Shown: positions 31,398 through 42,821, counted from the first letter of the stretch. The stretch: 64,000 nucleotides of DNA from Adenophora triphylla var. japonica (GCA_022495995.1 JAFEMH010002496.1:1-64000), one strand, 5' to 3'. Made by a program: numbers and translations. The notes: generated by a model from the letters alone, not told the origin.

Positions 31398-34300
31398 CTA
31401 ACAGCTAGAAATGTGCAACAAGTCCAAACAATGCTTGAACTTGTCAGTAGTAACCGGCTTCGTCAACATATCCGCGGCATTCTCCGTAGTGTGAACCTTC
31501 TCTAGCACCACCTCACCCATATCGATCAACTCCCGAATCTTGTGAAACCGAACATCAATGTGCTTCGACCGTTGATGATAAATGTGATTCTTTGCTAGAA
31601 ATATCGCGCTTTGACTGTCACAAAGCAACTTCACTCCACCTTGCTCGATGCCCGACTCGTTGACCAAACCCCGAAGCCATAAGGCCTCCTTTGCAGCTTC
31701 AACCGCTGCCATATACTCCGCTTCCGTTGTAGACAAAGCAATGATAGATTGGATCATAGATCTCCAACATATGGGTCCACCACCAAGAGTAAACGCATAA
31801 CCCGTAGTCGACCTTCTCCGATCCAAATCACCCGCATAATCAGAATCAACATACCCCACAACAGAAAGCTCCTCACTCTTACCTCCAAACATGATACCAT
31901 AATCCATAGTGCCCTTCAAATATCTGAGAATCCACTTAACTGCTTCCCAATGCTGTTTGCCCGAATTCGCCATATACTTGCTAACCACACTAATGGCTTG
32001 CGCCAAATCTGGCCTCGTGCAAACCATAGCATACATGAGACATCCCACTGCGCTTGCATAGGGAACCTTTGACATCCTCTGAATTTCTTCAGTCGAACTC
32101 GGGGAATCTGAGGCAGATAAACAAAAATGACTCGCCAATGGTGTCTTCACAGGTTTTGCATCCCGCATATTGAACCTCTCCAACACCTTCTCCACATATC
32201 CGGCTTGAGACAACCACAATCTCCTAGATTTTCTGTCTCGGCGAATCTCCATCCCAAGAATCTTCTTGGCTTCCCCCAAATCCTTCATGTCAAACTCTCT
32301 ACTCAACAAGGCCTTCAACTGATTGACCTCGTTCTTACTCCTACCCGCGATAAGCATATCATCCACATACAGTAACAGAAAAATACAAGAACCATCATCA
32401 AGGCTCTTCACATAAACGCAGCAATCATACTCACAACGCTTGTAGCCAATACGTACCATGTAGGAGTCAAACCTCGTATACCACTGCCTCGGAGACTGCT
32501 TCAGCCCATAAAGTGACTTCTTCAATCTACAAACCAAACGCTCCTGCCCGGGCTCCGTGAACCCATGTGGTTGCTCCATGAAAATCTGCTCATCCAACTC
32601 ACCGTGTAGAAACGCAGTTTTCACATCCATCTGCTCCAACACCAAATCATAGTGCGCTACAAGACCCAACACAATCCGAATGGAAGTATGTCTCACAACA
32701 GGCGAAAAAATCTCATTATAATCCACCCCCTCTCGCTGCGAATACCCCTTTGCTACCAAACGAGCCTTGAACTTTTCCCCCTCTTTTTCTGATACTGCCT
32801 CCTTGCGCTTGAAGATCCACTTGCAACCAATAGCACGCTTCCCTTTAGGAAGCTCCACCAAATCCCATGTATCATTCTTGTACAGTGACTCCATCTCCTC
32901 CGCCATAGCAGTTACCCACTTGTCCTTTTCCGGACTGTTTATAGCCTCCTTAAAAGTACTCGGGTCTCCACTACTAAGAACAAGAACATATGAAGCCATG
33001 TCTTCAAATCCATACCTGACCGGTGGCTTGATTACTCTCTTAGGTCTCCCAACTGAAGTACTAGCCACATCCTGTGAAGTTGCCTCTGACTCCGGAAGAG
33101 TGAGATCCGCATCAGTATTATCCTCACGTAGCTCCACCTCAATAACTTGCTTCTCGCCCTCCTTGCTTTCTGGCACCTTCTCCTTATCATCATGAGTACA
33201 CTTCAACATAGCCTTTTCATCAAAGACTACATCCCTACTAATCACCACCTTGCTTGACTTGGGATCCCAAAGCTTGTATCCTTTCACACCTGTTTCATAC
33301 CCGAGAAAGACACACTGTTTTGACTTTGGGTCAAGCTTCGACCGCTCTTCACCAGGAATATGCACATAGGATGGACACCCAAACACCCGGATATCGGTGA
33401 AGTCTACCTCATTACCCGTCCATACCTCCTCCGCAAACCTGTTATCCAAAGAGACTCTAGGTGATCTGTTAATCAAGAAACATGCCATACTCACCGCATC
33501 AGCCCAAAAGTTCTTTGCTAACCCCGCATTGAATCGTAGACACCTAGCCCTTTCCGCAATAGTTCTGTTCATCCTCTCAGCCACACCATTTTGCTGTGGT
33601 GTCTTGCGAACCGTGTAATGCCTCTTGATCCCATGCTCTCTGCAGAACTTCTTGAACTCGCTATCTGTGTACTCTGTCCCATTATCACTCCTCAAACACT
33701 TGATTTTCCGCCCCGTTTGGTTTTCCACTTCAGCTTTCCACACCTTGAACTTCTCAAAAGTCTCTGACTTATGCCTCATGAAGTAGACCCAAACCTTCTT
33801 CGAAAAATCATCAATGAAAGTCACGAAGTAATAATGTCCTCCTCTAGATTCTGTTCTGACCGGCCCCCACACATCTGAATGAACGTAATCAAGAATGCCC
33901 TTTGTTGTATGCTTACCCGTCTTGAACTGCACCTTATTCTGCTTTCCAAGAACACAATACTTGCAAAACTCAAGTTTACAAGTCTTCACACCCTTCAACA
34001 ACTTACGTTTATGAAGTTCCCGCATTCCCCTTTCACCCATGTGACCAAGCCTCATATGCCATAGAAGGGCATCAGTATCGACCTCCGACTCAACAGATGT
34101 GACTCCACCTACAACCGTGCTCCCGAGCAACCTGTAAATGTTCTTGGAGCCCTTCTCACCCTTCATCACAACCATAGCACCCTTAACAACTTTCAGTACT
34201 CCACCTTGAGCCTTATAGTTCATACCATTAGCATCCAAGGTACCCAATGAAATCAGATTTTTAGAGACCTCCGGAACATGTCTAACATCACATAACGTTC

Positions 34301-34997
34301 TAACTACACCATCATACATCTTAATTCTTATAGTTCCTATGCCAGCAATTTTACATGTAGCACCATTACCCATAGTAACTATACCAGAATTAACTGACCT
34401 GTAGGTATCGAACCAATCACGATTCGCAGTCACATGAAACGAACATGCTGAATCCAGAATCCAAACATCTGTCGGGTGCTCCACAGCTGATGAAGTCGTG
34501 AGCATATCTCCATCCACATCCTCCGAGCAATCTTCAACCACATTGACTGACTTTGAAGATCCTTCCTTGCCTTTACCGTTCCCCTTCTCCGGACAATTCT
34601 GCCTCTTATGCCCCTTCTGCCCACACTTGAAACAATTCCCCTTGTACTTCTTCTTTGACTGAGAACGAGAATTCTGCCTCTGCGAGTTATCCCGGAACTG
34701 AGATCTCCCACGTTCCTGATTTTCCTTCACAAATAACCCCTCACCCGCCGGTTCATCAACGGACTTCTTCCGTTTATGAAAAGCTAGAAGAGCTTCCGTG
34801 ACCAGTTGCAATTCCACAGTCTCCTTCCCCCACGTCAACGTCGTAACAAGGTTTTCGTATGTTGAAGAATTGGGCAACGAATTCAACAGCATCAAAGCCT
34901 TGTCCTCATCCTCGAACTTCACATCCACCCTAACCAAATCGTTGAGGATTTGATTAAACGTGTGTATATGAGATTCTAGGTCAGAACCCTCTACCAT
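31398..34997 (-). CDS. Copia polyprotein (gag end, protease, integrase, reverse transcriptase, RNase H)
   Basis: A 1199-residue open frame. In order: CCHC knuckle (CFKCGQKGHKRQNC, about residue 120); protease WILDSACSFHVT (about 180; DSA where most have DSG); integrase zinc finger (HMRLGHMGERG ... CKYCVLGK) and D,D,E core (HSDVWGP, SDNGTEY, GVAERMNR); reverse transcriptase with MDVKTAFLHG and YVDDML; RNase H with DSDYAGD and STTEAEYMA. It continues in frame with the gag frame upstream, from which it is cut off by a single TAA at 35016-35018. Apart from that stop I see no lesion, so the element is one nonsense codon from a complete polyprotein frame. Confidence 0.95.
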   Translation of the reverse strand: MVEGSDLESHIHTFNQILNDLVRVDVKFEDEDKALMLLNSLPNSSTYENLVTTLTWGKETVELQLVTEALLAFHKRKKSVDEPAGEGLFVKENQERGRSQFRDNSQRQNSRSQSKKKYKGNCFKCGQKGHKRQNCPEKGNGKGKEGSSKSVNVVEDCSEDVDGDMLTTSSAVEHPTDVWILDSACSFHVTANRDWFDTYRSVNSGIVTMGNGATCKIAGIGTIRIKMYDGVVRTLCDVRHVPEVSKNLISLGTLDANGMNYKAQGGVLKVVKGAMVVMKGEKGSKNIYRLLGSTVVGGVTSVESEVDTDALLWHMRLGHMGERGMRELHKRKLLKGVKTCKLEFCKYCVLGKQNKVQFKTGKHTTKGILDYVHSDVWGPVRTESRGGHYYFVTFIDDFSKKVWVYFMRHKSETFEKFKVWKAEVENQTGRKIKCLRSDNGTEYTDSEFKKFCREHGIKRHYTVRKTPQQNGVAERMNRTIAERARCLRFNAGLAKNFWADAVSMACFLINRSPRVSLDNRFAEEVWTGNEVDFTDIRVFGCPSYVHIPGEERSKLDPKSKQCVFLGYETGVKGYKLWDPKSSKVVISRDVVFDEKAMLKCTHDDKEKVPESKEGEKQVIEVELREDNTDADLTLPESEATSQDVASTSVGRPKRVIKPPVRYGFEDMASYVLVLSSGDPSTFKEAINSPEKDKWVTAMAEEMESLYKNDTWDLVELPKGKRAIGCKWIFKRKEAVSEKEGEKFKARLVAKGYSQREGVDYNEIFSPVVRHTSIRIVLGLVAHYDLVLEQMDVKTAFLHGELDEQIFMEQPHGFTEPGQERLVCRLKKSLYGLKQSPRQWYTRFDSYMVRIGYKRCEYDCCVYVKSLDDGSCIFLLLYVDDMLIAGRSKNEVNQLKALLSREFDMKDLGEAKKILGMEIRRDRKSRRLWLSQAGYVEKVLERFNMRDAKPVKTPLASHFCLSASDSPSSTEEIQRMSKVPYASAVGCLMYAMVCTRPDLAQAISVVSKYMANSGKQHWEAVKWILRYLKGTMDYGIMFGGKSEELSVVGYVDSDYAGDLDRRRSTTGYAFTLGGGPICWRSMIQSIIALSTTEAEYMAAVEAAKEALWLRGLVNESGIEQGGVKLLCDSQSAIFLAKNHIYHQRSKHIDVRFHKIRELIDMGEVVLEKVHTTENAADMLTKPVTTDKFKHCLDLLHISSC

Positions 34998-35015
34998 CTT
35001 AAGCCCATACAGCCG

Positions 35016-35342
35016 TTACTTAAGATGCAATTTGTTCGAAACAGATTTCGACAAATATCTGGCCTCCAAAATCTCCCAAACCTTCGTCGGTGATTCCTCA
35101 TCGATCACGTGATACACCACCTCATCTCCAAGACACTGCCGTATAGACGATACAGCCCGCTCTTGCAATTCCTTCCATGGACCTTCTTCGATATCATCAG
35201 GTTTGTCCGGATATCGAAGAACCTTTCCCAAGCCTGCTTGAATCAAGAAATCCTTCACCCTCCGTTGCCACAACGCAAAGTTTCCATGACCATCAAACTT
35301 TTGAACGTCGGACTTCACGGTGATAGAATTCCCCCCAGACAT
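35016..35342 (-). CDS. Copia gag, N-terminal part
   Basis: Starts at the ATG at 35342 (MSGGNSITVKSDVQKFDG), just inside the primer binding site; upstream Met codons fall in the LTR or binding site. Contains FALWQRRVKDFLIQAGLG and VWEILEARYLSKS, typical of copia gag (UBN2/DUF4219-like). It ends at a TAA (35016-35018) where the related frames read on. The downstream frame continues in the same register. Confidence 0.9.
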   Translation of the reverse strand: MSGGNSITVKSDVQKFDGHGNFALWQRRVKDFLIQAGLGKVLRYPDKPDDIEEGPWKELQERAVSSIRQCLGDEVVYHVIDEESPTKVWEILEARYLSKSVSNKLHLK

Positions 35343-35365
35343 CGCAACCTGGCTCTGATACCAGT

Positions 35366-35833
35366 TGTTGTGCAATCGCAGCGGAAGCAAGAACACAAAA
35401 CTCAAGAACACACACAAGCAATCAATAGGGAAATCGAAAGAGAAAGAGAAGAAATCAATTTGGGGTTGAACCTTGTTTTCTGTATTATGTGTATAATCTG
35501 TACGTCTCTGTTACATGGTTACAAAAACATATATATATGCTTTACAAACCCTATCCCAACAGAGAAAATTAACCCAGAAAACCCAAGGCCCAAAAACCCC
35601 CCGTCACTTGAGGCGCCCGCCCCAAGAAACCCAGGCGCCCGCCTGGCGGTGTGCTATGCCAGGCTGCTCCCTCGGCAGACGATGCGCCCGCCTAAGCAGG
35701 CTCCATGCGGCCGCCTCAAACCAATGACGCTATGGCTCCATCTTCTGTCCATCAGGCGCTCGCCTCACTCTAGGTGGGGCGCCCGCCTCAAAGCAAAAGA
35801 ACCAGCCGTGAACAAAATGAGCCACATCCAACA
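35366..35833 (-). repeat. 5' LTR of the copia element
   Basis: TGTTGTGCAATCGC ... ATCCAACA, followed by the TTTTG duplication. The AT-rich 'acatatatatatgc' block (35527-35540) on the opposite strand may serve as the promoter TATA region. Confidence 0.95.
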
Positions 35834-36057
35834 TTTTGATTCCTAGATTGTAGTCATATGTAAATATCTGATTGCATTATCGTCCATTGATTAATTGCTT
35901 GCTAGTTGAATGGTGATCCAGTGGAGCATGAACCTAAAATGACTGACACAGTCACAAAAGCTTCTCCTGTCCTGCTTCTTGTTTATGAATTTGCTACCCA
36001 GCTGTTGTTATCTGTTAGTCACAACGTACTGATGCCGATGGATGTTGCTTTTAACAG

Positions 36058-36292
36058 TTGAGTTGGAGAAACAAACCTATTGCGATCTGAAAGTTGCTAA
36101 TACCACAGATAAACATGTTGCCTTCAAGGTACTGTCTTATTTACCTGCTCATATATATTTGTATATTAATATCGAGTATTTTTTAGGGCTATCCGATTTC
36201 GTGGAAGTTTGAACTGAGCTGATAACAAACTATGTATAAGATCATTCCTTCTTTTTGCTAGGTCAAAACTACTTCTCCAAAGAAATACTTTG
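36058..36292 (+). pseudogene. VAP27-like (VAMP-associated, MSP-domain) gene fragment
   Basis: Two exons: 36058-36128 (ELEKQTYCDLKVANTTDKHV) and 36262-36292 (VKTTSPKKYF), separated by a GT-AG intron. They match the MSP domain of plant VAP27 proteins, ER membrane anchors that bind FFAT motifs at ER-plasma membrane contact sites. The second exon is cut at the edge of the large copia composite. The remaining MSP strands, coiled coil and membrane anchor are not found downstream. Confidence 0.8.
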
Positions 36293-37428
36293 TGAAAGGT
36301 CCTGTTTGCTTAGATCAAATTAAAGGTTAGGCAGTTAAGGTTTGACAGCTGAGGTGAAATCTTAGCTGTCAGAGGTTAACTGGTTTTAAAGATTGGAGTT
36401 TAAATGTGCAGCGGAATAAAAGTGTTTGAAATAATGTAAAGACAAGTGAATAGTGTAGGTGTGTGTATATGTGTGTGTGTGTTGTGTGATAATACCAATT
36501 GAACACAAGGAGTTTTAAGGTGGTTCAGAGTTCACTCCTCCTACGTCCACCCTCACTGTCAACCTTGACAAGTGAGATCAATCCACTTAAATCTAGTTCC
36601 CGTTAAGATTTACAAAGGATTGGATAGGCAAGTTCCTCGAACTTCCTCTTCCTAATAAGTACAGTCTATTAGGGATCAAGCTCTACACTGAGCTATTCAC
36701 ACTACCCACTTAAAGTCAGTCTTAAGGGGTTCTTACAAATCAGTTTATACACCTGAGACCAGTTACAAGTGTCTTAATATTGTTTTGATTATTGGTTGCA
36801 GGTTGAGAAGGTTTGGATGCAAGGTTTGTAGAAGTTGTGTGTAAAAAGGGGTTAGGTCTTCAGTCTTGGAGAGTTCCTTTTATAGGCTTGGAAATAGCCG
36901 TTGGAGGAGACAAGGAGACAAGGGAGTAAATGCATGTTGGAGTTGCATTTAGAGCCTTTGTTGACTGGAGAATAAAATAGCTGGAATCTGCAACCAGGCA
37001 TGTGATCTTCATGGAGATGAGCTGGCAACATCTGTATGGAGAGATTTGGACAAGGCACATCTTGGTCATCACAGGAATTCTTCATAGCTGTTGATGTTGA
37101 AGATCATAGCTGTTGAGGAGTGAAACCTTTGCTGTGAGAGAACCTTAGCTGTCAGAGCTAAGTTCTGATCTAGAAGATTTAGGCCTTATGTAATACATCA
37201 TATTACACATGTGATTAAGATACATTAATGTACAAGAGAGGTTTTGAGTGATATCTTTGAAGGTTGATTGAACCATAGCTGTCCAGTTGATATAAATAGA
37301 GATGCAGTTTGATTTTGAGGTCTTAGCTGTCCAAGGTCATATGTTATCTTGGCTGTCAGATAACATATGATATATTTCTTTGTCAAAACCTATTATAACT
37401 ATGTGGCTTACATAGTTAGGTCCTAACA
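36293..37428 (-). repeat. 3' LTR of the 13-kb copia
   Basis: TGAAAGGTCCTGTTTGC ... GGTCCTAACA, 1136 bases. Contains about seven AGCTGT(C/T) words and a CTATAAAAGG TATA box on the minus strand at 36876-36885. Confidence 0.9.
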
Positions 37429-37648
37429 ATTTCCCCCTTTTTGGCAAAGTAATATATCTAATAAAGATATAACCTGCAAGATACTCAAGAATGAATATAT
37501 CAATGAAGATGAGAACAATCTTCTTGATTCAATCAACTGAGTCTTAAAACAAAACATATTATCCAAAATAAACAATGTTTTAAAAGCAGGAATTTAAAGG
37601 TAGGGATTAAAAAAAAAAGGACTTATCCAAAAAGACATAAATTTTTCT
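37429..37648 (-). other. Spacer with polypurine/polypyrimidine tract next to the 3' LTR
   Basis: Begins ATTTCCCCCTTTTTGGC at 37429, a purine tract on the minus strand (GCCAAAAAGGGGGAAA). It is the expected plus-strand primer of the element, directly adjacent to the LTR. Confidence 0.6.
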
Positions 37649-40600
37649 TTAAGAAAATTCATCTCTTTCTCTTCTTGCTGCAAGGATCTCCTCTCTTTCT
37701 GCAAGTAGCACTCTCTTCATCTTGTCCTCAACACCTCTGTAGTACATCTCATTGTTCCATTCCCAGCTCATCTCATCATTATAGGTGAAGGTTTGGTTTT
37801 GCCTTTCCTTGAGAACAGCTTTGGACAGAGGTTCTTCATCATTTCTCAATCTCATAGTACCCCATAAGGGAGCCTTCTTTGGTTTTGAGCTCTGACCCCT
37901 TGTTCCTGCAAATAGGTTAGAAAAGAAGGGGTTTGATTGAAGAGAGATGGGTTGTTGAGTTTGATGTAGAGGTGGATTAGTTGAGACAGTGAGAACAGTA
38001 GAGGTTGAGAGTTGATGCTGTTTCATCACAGGAGCACTATCTTCATCATCACTTGACACAATCACATTTGGAGCAGCACCAGAGGCTCTTTTTCCCAGGT
38101 TCACAGGCTTCTTCATCAGATTCAATGGCCTTTTCTTTGGAGGCCTTCCTCTCAGATTTTGACACAGTTGAGACTTCCAAAATGTGTCTCATCTTGGTTA
38201 TCATTGACCTTGTAAATCTTTGCATGTCTGTAATGGTCACATGATATGGGGGTACAAAAGTTGAAGGATTGAAGTTTGGAGGAAGGTTGGATTGGAGAGA
38301 TCTTGTGTTTAGGGGGATGAATGAAGAGGGTACTGAAGATGAAGGGGGAAACATAGCTGTCAGGCTTGGTCTTGCAATGACATCCATGATAATGGATTTA
38401 TTGAGGCATATCCTCCAATACATTTCTTTGGCAAGCTCAATGCATAGGGCATACACCAGGGATGAAGACATATAAATGCATTCATTGATATTTGAAGAGA
38501 GAAGTCGAGAACGAATTTCCCAATCTATTATGGTAGAGATATCCATAAAGTTTGGTAGCAAGGGGGCTTTGTGAAAGAAGGAGTTTGGGAGAGCTATTCT
38601 GTACTTTTTCCATTCTTCATGGGCAAACACTATGAGGCCACATCTATTCCTTGCATGAATCATAATGGAATTTTTGCTTAACAGCCAAGGATTGGAGACT
38701 AGGTGAGGATTGGCAATTTCAGGGAAATGGGAAATATCCTTCAATCTTTGGTGGGCAGCCATGATAGAGGGGAAGGAAAAGTTAATGTCACAATCTAAAA
38801 TCCAAGGTTCATAAGTAGGAAGGATTTCAGATTCAAGGGAGGGATCAACAGTTTCTTGGTTTTGATCAGGCTCACTAGGTTTAAATTGAGATTCTTGATC
38901 GGAGTTGAGGTTACGGTTCAAGATCGGGTTGAGGTTCGGTTTCAAGATCGGGTTGGGGTTCGGTTTCAAGATCGGGTTGGGGCTCGGTATCTTGGGTAAC
39001 AACATGAGGTTCTTGCATTTGAACAGATTCAACAAACTTGGATTGAGGTTCGGAGTTCGGGAATGGGTTCGGGTGCGGGAATGCTAGCTTTCTTGGACAA
39101 ATCTCTGTTTTTGATAAGTTTCAAGGCTTTTTGAGTTTCTTCCTCTGTTAGCACTTGTCTCAAGTAATAGGTAACAACGGGGACATGCTTGGGATCCTCT
39201 AAGGAAAGTCCTTCGGATGCTTTGAAAATGTTTTCGGGGATGGGGGAAGGATGCGAGGGACTATCGAGAGGAGATTCTTGGTGGAGAGAGGGATAGGCTG
39301 TCGGAATGGGAGACATAGGACTTTTATTCCCCCTTAACAGTAGGCTCATCCTTTTCGTAGCTAGAGCTATTCCCCTATCTTTTTCAACACTTGGCTCATT
39401 TGGACTAATGTTAGAGGGATTAAGATTTAGGATGCCTTGAGCCACGTAGAGTCATGAGGTGAACTAGATTGGTCTTTGGATGAGGAGGGTTGAGGAGTGG
39501 TTGGTTTCAACTTTTTGGATGGGGAGCATCTTTATCTGCTTTTCTCTTCCTAGAGAAAATGCGAGAGTAAGAGAAGGCTTAGAGGTTACCTTGGATGGGG
39601 TTTCGGCACTTGAGACAACCTTAGGCATCGAGAGATGAAGCTTCCATGGCCGTCCCGGATATGTCTGTCCAACCTTAGGCCGTCCTTACTTCCATTAGTG
39701 ACTCAACAACGGCTCTTCTCATATCTTCATCAAACTCATCACCTTGAGCTTCACCGGCATACACAACATCAGGGATTTCTTCCTCTTCACCATCATATTC
39801 ATCAATGTCCTTGAAAATAGGATCGGCGAGTATCTTCACTGTCGGCTTGCTCTTCGACTACCATCTTCCCTTTGTCGGTTCCTTGAGCACTTTCTTGCTC
39901 AACGGCTTCCTCTTCTTGGATTTGCTTTCCTTTACTAAGCTTCTTTCCCTTCCAGTTCTCTTCATCTTGGCTAGGCTTTTTCTTCTTTTGATTTTGGAAG
40001 GAGAAGTCTCTTGAGCTCTTTCTTTTATGACAACACCTTTGTCATGCTTTCTCTTGGATCTTTTGTCATTCACCATGTTTACTAATCCTGCCATATCTTC
40101 ATATCCTTCTCGAGTTTTCTTTTTCAATCTTTGAGAGGCTTCATCAAAATTCTCGGAAGCTGTCCCCAAGCTCTAATTTCTTCTTACCCTTCGGTTTGAA
40201 GGTGCTCAAGTTGAAGCTTACGGTTGATACTAGAGATGCGGACTCAAGCCACTCATCCTTTAGGGAGGATTCAGCCTTGGAATAAGGTGATGGAGAATTC
40301 CACTCATGAATACGAAATTGTTCATCCTTGGATTTTGTTTCTTGTATTTCCAGGGAGAGGGAGAAATGGCTAATTGAAAGTTGTGAAGTAAAGCAACACT
40401 CCAGTTTACTTCTTTGGTTATCAAACTTAGGGCTTGCTTCCATTCATTAGGACTTATTTGATCAAATGATGATTGCTTTCCATCAAACCCTTTGATGACA
40501 ACATCCATTAGGGTTGATTTGAGCAGATCAAGTTCCTTCTTTTTGATTGGTTTGTCTGAACCAATAGATAATTACAGCTTGGTTTGTCAAAGAACCTTTT

Positions 40601-40901
40601 GTAGAATGGTTCCGGGTTGTTGTCTTTCCTATTCCGGAGATTTGAAACACCATTGCTTTTGATAGGGATGTTGTAAACCTTGGACACAATCTTGGGGTCA
40701 CATTGATTTCGGTACCTTCAATGGTGGTTTTGATTGCCCAGTTGATTGTCTTTCTCCTTTCATAAAAATCTCTCTGCACAGCTTCTCATAAATAGGAGGT
40801 TGAGCTTCCATCATATTGCGAGAGATGATTGGATTCCAAGAGTTCTTTGATGAGAGCTCCAACATTGTGCTCATAGAACTCGGGTTTGATGAAGTATCCA
40901 T
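37649..40901 (-). pseudogene. Accessory gene of the 13-kb copia, same strand as pol, degraded
   Basis: A chain of overlapping minus-strand frames (40901-40698, 40779-40528, 40508-40260, 40443-40144, 40169-39858, 39445-39029, 39035-38049, 38125-37649) suggests one former protein of about 1000 residues broken by several frameshifts. It starts MDTSSNPSSMSTMLELSSKN. Features are a Lys/Arg-rich section (KSKKRKPLSKKVLKE), an imperfect repeat of PNPILKPN, and a more globular part (EPWILDCDINFSFPS ... CGLIVFAHEEWKKYRIALP). The end is Glu/Arg-rich and charged. No recognised domain. It lies in the place where some Sireviruses carry an env-like gene, but no clear membrane segments are visible, so I do not call it envelope. 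Confidence 0.5.
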
Positions 40902-41381
40902 GGGCTTACGGGTAAGACATGTTTGAACTTAGAACAGAAAGTTTTTAGGGTTTATGAGACAAAAACGAGGGAATCAAAGAATGAATTTGGAAGAGAGAAA
41001 GGTGATTGTTAAGCGAGGGATTAGTTCGCAAGGTTAAATGATAGTTAAGGGAGGGAATTTGAGTTTGTTTGAGCGGCTAATACGTGGGTTAGTGTAACGG
41101 TTAAAAGATAGCATTTAAGATAGTATTTGTTCATGAATAGTGTTTTTTGTCCCACTACTCATTACATGTACAATAACTCCCACAAAACAAGGGAGTTATT
41201 TCCGTACACAAAGACGAAATTTCGGAGGAATAAACGAGAGAAATTAATGAATATTTGTTAGTGGCAAGTTCCAAACACTTCCTCGATTTGGCAAGAGCTA
41301 AATTCATAGGCATCGAGACTTAATTACCAGCCAAGTCTATTTTGAATGATCATTGCCACTAATTTGATTGGCTGAATTTGC

Positions 41382-41390
41382 CTATAAAAG
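41382..41390 (+). promoter_or_regulatory. TATA box of the antisense accessory gene in the 13-kb copia
   Basis: CTATAAAAG on the plus strand, about 50 bases before the ATG at 41441 and pointing away from the minus-strand accessory gene that starts at 40901. The roughly 540 bases between the two starts look like a divergent promoter. Confidence 0.5.
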
Positions 41391-41440
41391 ATAATGGTTC
41401 GAGATGAAGAAATTTACCAAATCCATTTCATTCATAGCAA

Positions 41441-42427
41441 ATGGGAAGACTTGTTTCAAAGTTCAGTCCTAGCAAAATGGCTAAGACTGCAAAGAGACTT
41501 GTTTTTCAAAGTCCAAGGGTAGATGAAACAAGAGAGGCAAGGTTTGAGAGGGAGTTTCTGTCATATAGGCTCCAAGCGATATAGGTTTGGAGCAGGAGGT
41601 GGATCAAATACTAAAAGATGATCCCAATAAGGAGGAGGAGTTGAAGGAGAGAGAGATAAGGAAGAAGTTTTGGGAGGAGGAGAGATTAGCACTTTTGGAA
41701 GGTGAGGAAAATAGGTTGAGAGAGAAAGCAAAAAGTAAGGGTAAGGCTAAGATAGTTGAAGGGAACCGGTGATCGACGGCTAAGGTTAGGCTGTCGAGGA
41801 AGGAGAGAGAGAAGGAGAATCAAGTAGGCCATTTAAGGACAAGGTGGAAAGGGTTTATACCTTGGGAGAGCTAGTGAAGCTTGACGGTGATGAAAGGATT
41901 AAGGTTGACACACAAATTGGTCAACGATTTCATAAACTGTCAAGGAATTCACTGTCACCGAGATTCTCTAACTCTTAGCCAAAGCAGTTCTTGAGGAACG
42001 GAGATAACTTTGCGGGAGTGCAAAGTTCTCCTTCCAAAGTCTATATGAAGTTGTTTTCTCAATTTCTCAAGTGTTTGAGTCCAGTGCTCTAAATGGTGAG
42101 GAGGATGAAGGTCCTCGGTCGATCAAGCTATCATTGCACGAGGCAAGTGCAAATTCTTCAGGTACCTTCAGCTTTATCTCACCACTTAGTGAGTATCCTC
42201 CCTATAATGCAGTTGAAGAGTGGTGGCCAAGGAGGGTCTGTCCTTCTTTGCAGTTCTCAACCTCTGCTATTGATCCATTTATGGAAAGGCACCTGTTTGG
42301 TTGGAGAGATATGGAGATATCAAAGAGAGTGCATATCAAGCTCCGGACATTATTTATAGTGATAGAGGATATGGGGATGATTGCTTCCAAGATCGGCTAT
42401 GGGATAAACGGGATTGACAGTCCTTAG
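41441..42427 (+). pseudogene. Accessory gene antisense to the 13-kb copia, degraded
   Basis: From 41441 the frame reads MGRLVSKFSPSKMAKTAKRL. After one frame change (near 41580) it continues GLEQEVDQILKDDPNKEEEL, a highly charged coiled-coil-like stretch. A third block at 42071-42427 encodes MFESSALNGEEDEGPRSIKL and later FGWRDMEISKRVHIKLRTLF. Stops and indels separate the blocks. No family recognised. It is opposite to gag-pol, between pol and the 3' LTR. Confidence 0.4.
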
Positions 42428-42821
42428 GCTGTCAAGGCTTTTCGAGAGGTGCTTCTTTGAGATGAGAAGGAGGGTTGATGAAGCTTTTGGTAATATGGAT
42501 TTAGGCTTGTTTTTATGGTGTTTGAATTTACTATAAGGTAGAAATGAGGTTTTGTTTTGATGTGTAAGAAGCTTTTGAATTGAGAAAAAGGTTAGGCTAT
42601 CGGACAATGTTGTTGACGGCGGCCATAGGAAATGGTTTATTCTAATGAATAAGAGTCTTTTATTTTGTTAGATTAATCATGCCTAGCATTGCTCTTAACA
42701 TCTCAAATCTTTTCTCATCCATAGCCTTAGTTAGGATGTCGGAGACATTATTCTCGGTACACACTTTTGCAAGACTAATGTTTCCTTTTTCAACATGGTC
42801 TACGATGAAGTGATGTCGACC

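Larger units (their letters stand above)
30860..35833 (-). mobile_element. Nearly intact copia (Ty1/copia) LTR retrotransposon
   Basis: A 4974-base element on the minus strand with 468-base LTRs (30860-31327, 35366-35833), flanked by TTTTG duplications (30855-30859, 35834-35838). The primer binding site next to the 5' LTR reads TGGTATCAGAGCC on the minus strand (initiator-Met-tRNA type). I found one difference between the two LTRs (CCTAGCCC versus CCTATCCC), which indicates a recent insertion. It separates the dehydrogenase fragment from the VAP fragment of the gene-fragment array, so it postdates the array. Confidence 0.95.

Noticed and set aside
30843..31505. 220-codon plus-strand frame, and a near-copy at 35109-35846
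   Set aside because: Both are antisense readings of the copia LTR and adjacent sequence; similarity only reflects LTR identity.
36852..37085. Cys-containing small frames repeated at 48894-49190
   Set aside because: They are readings through the two LTRs of the 13-kb copia with no independent support.
37649..40901. Calling this region an envelope gene
   Set aside because: Its position fits env-like genes of Sireviruses, but no signal peptide, membrane segment or cleavage motif is visible.
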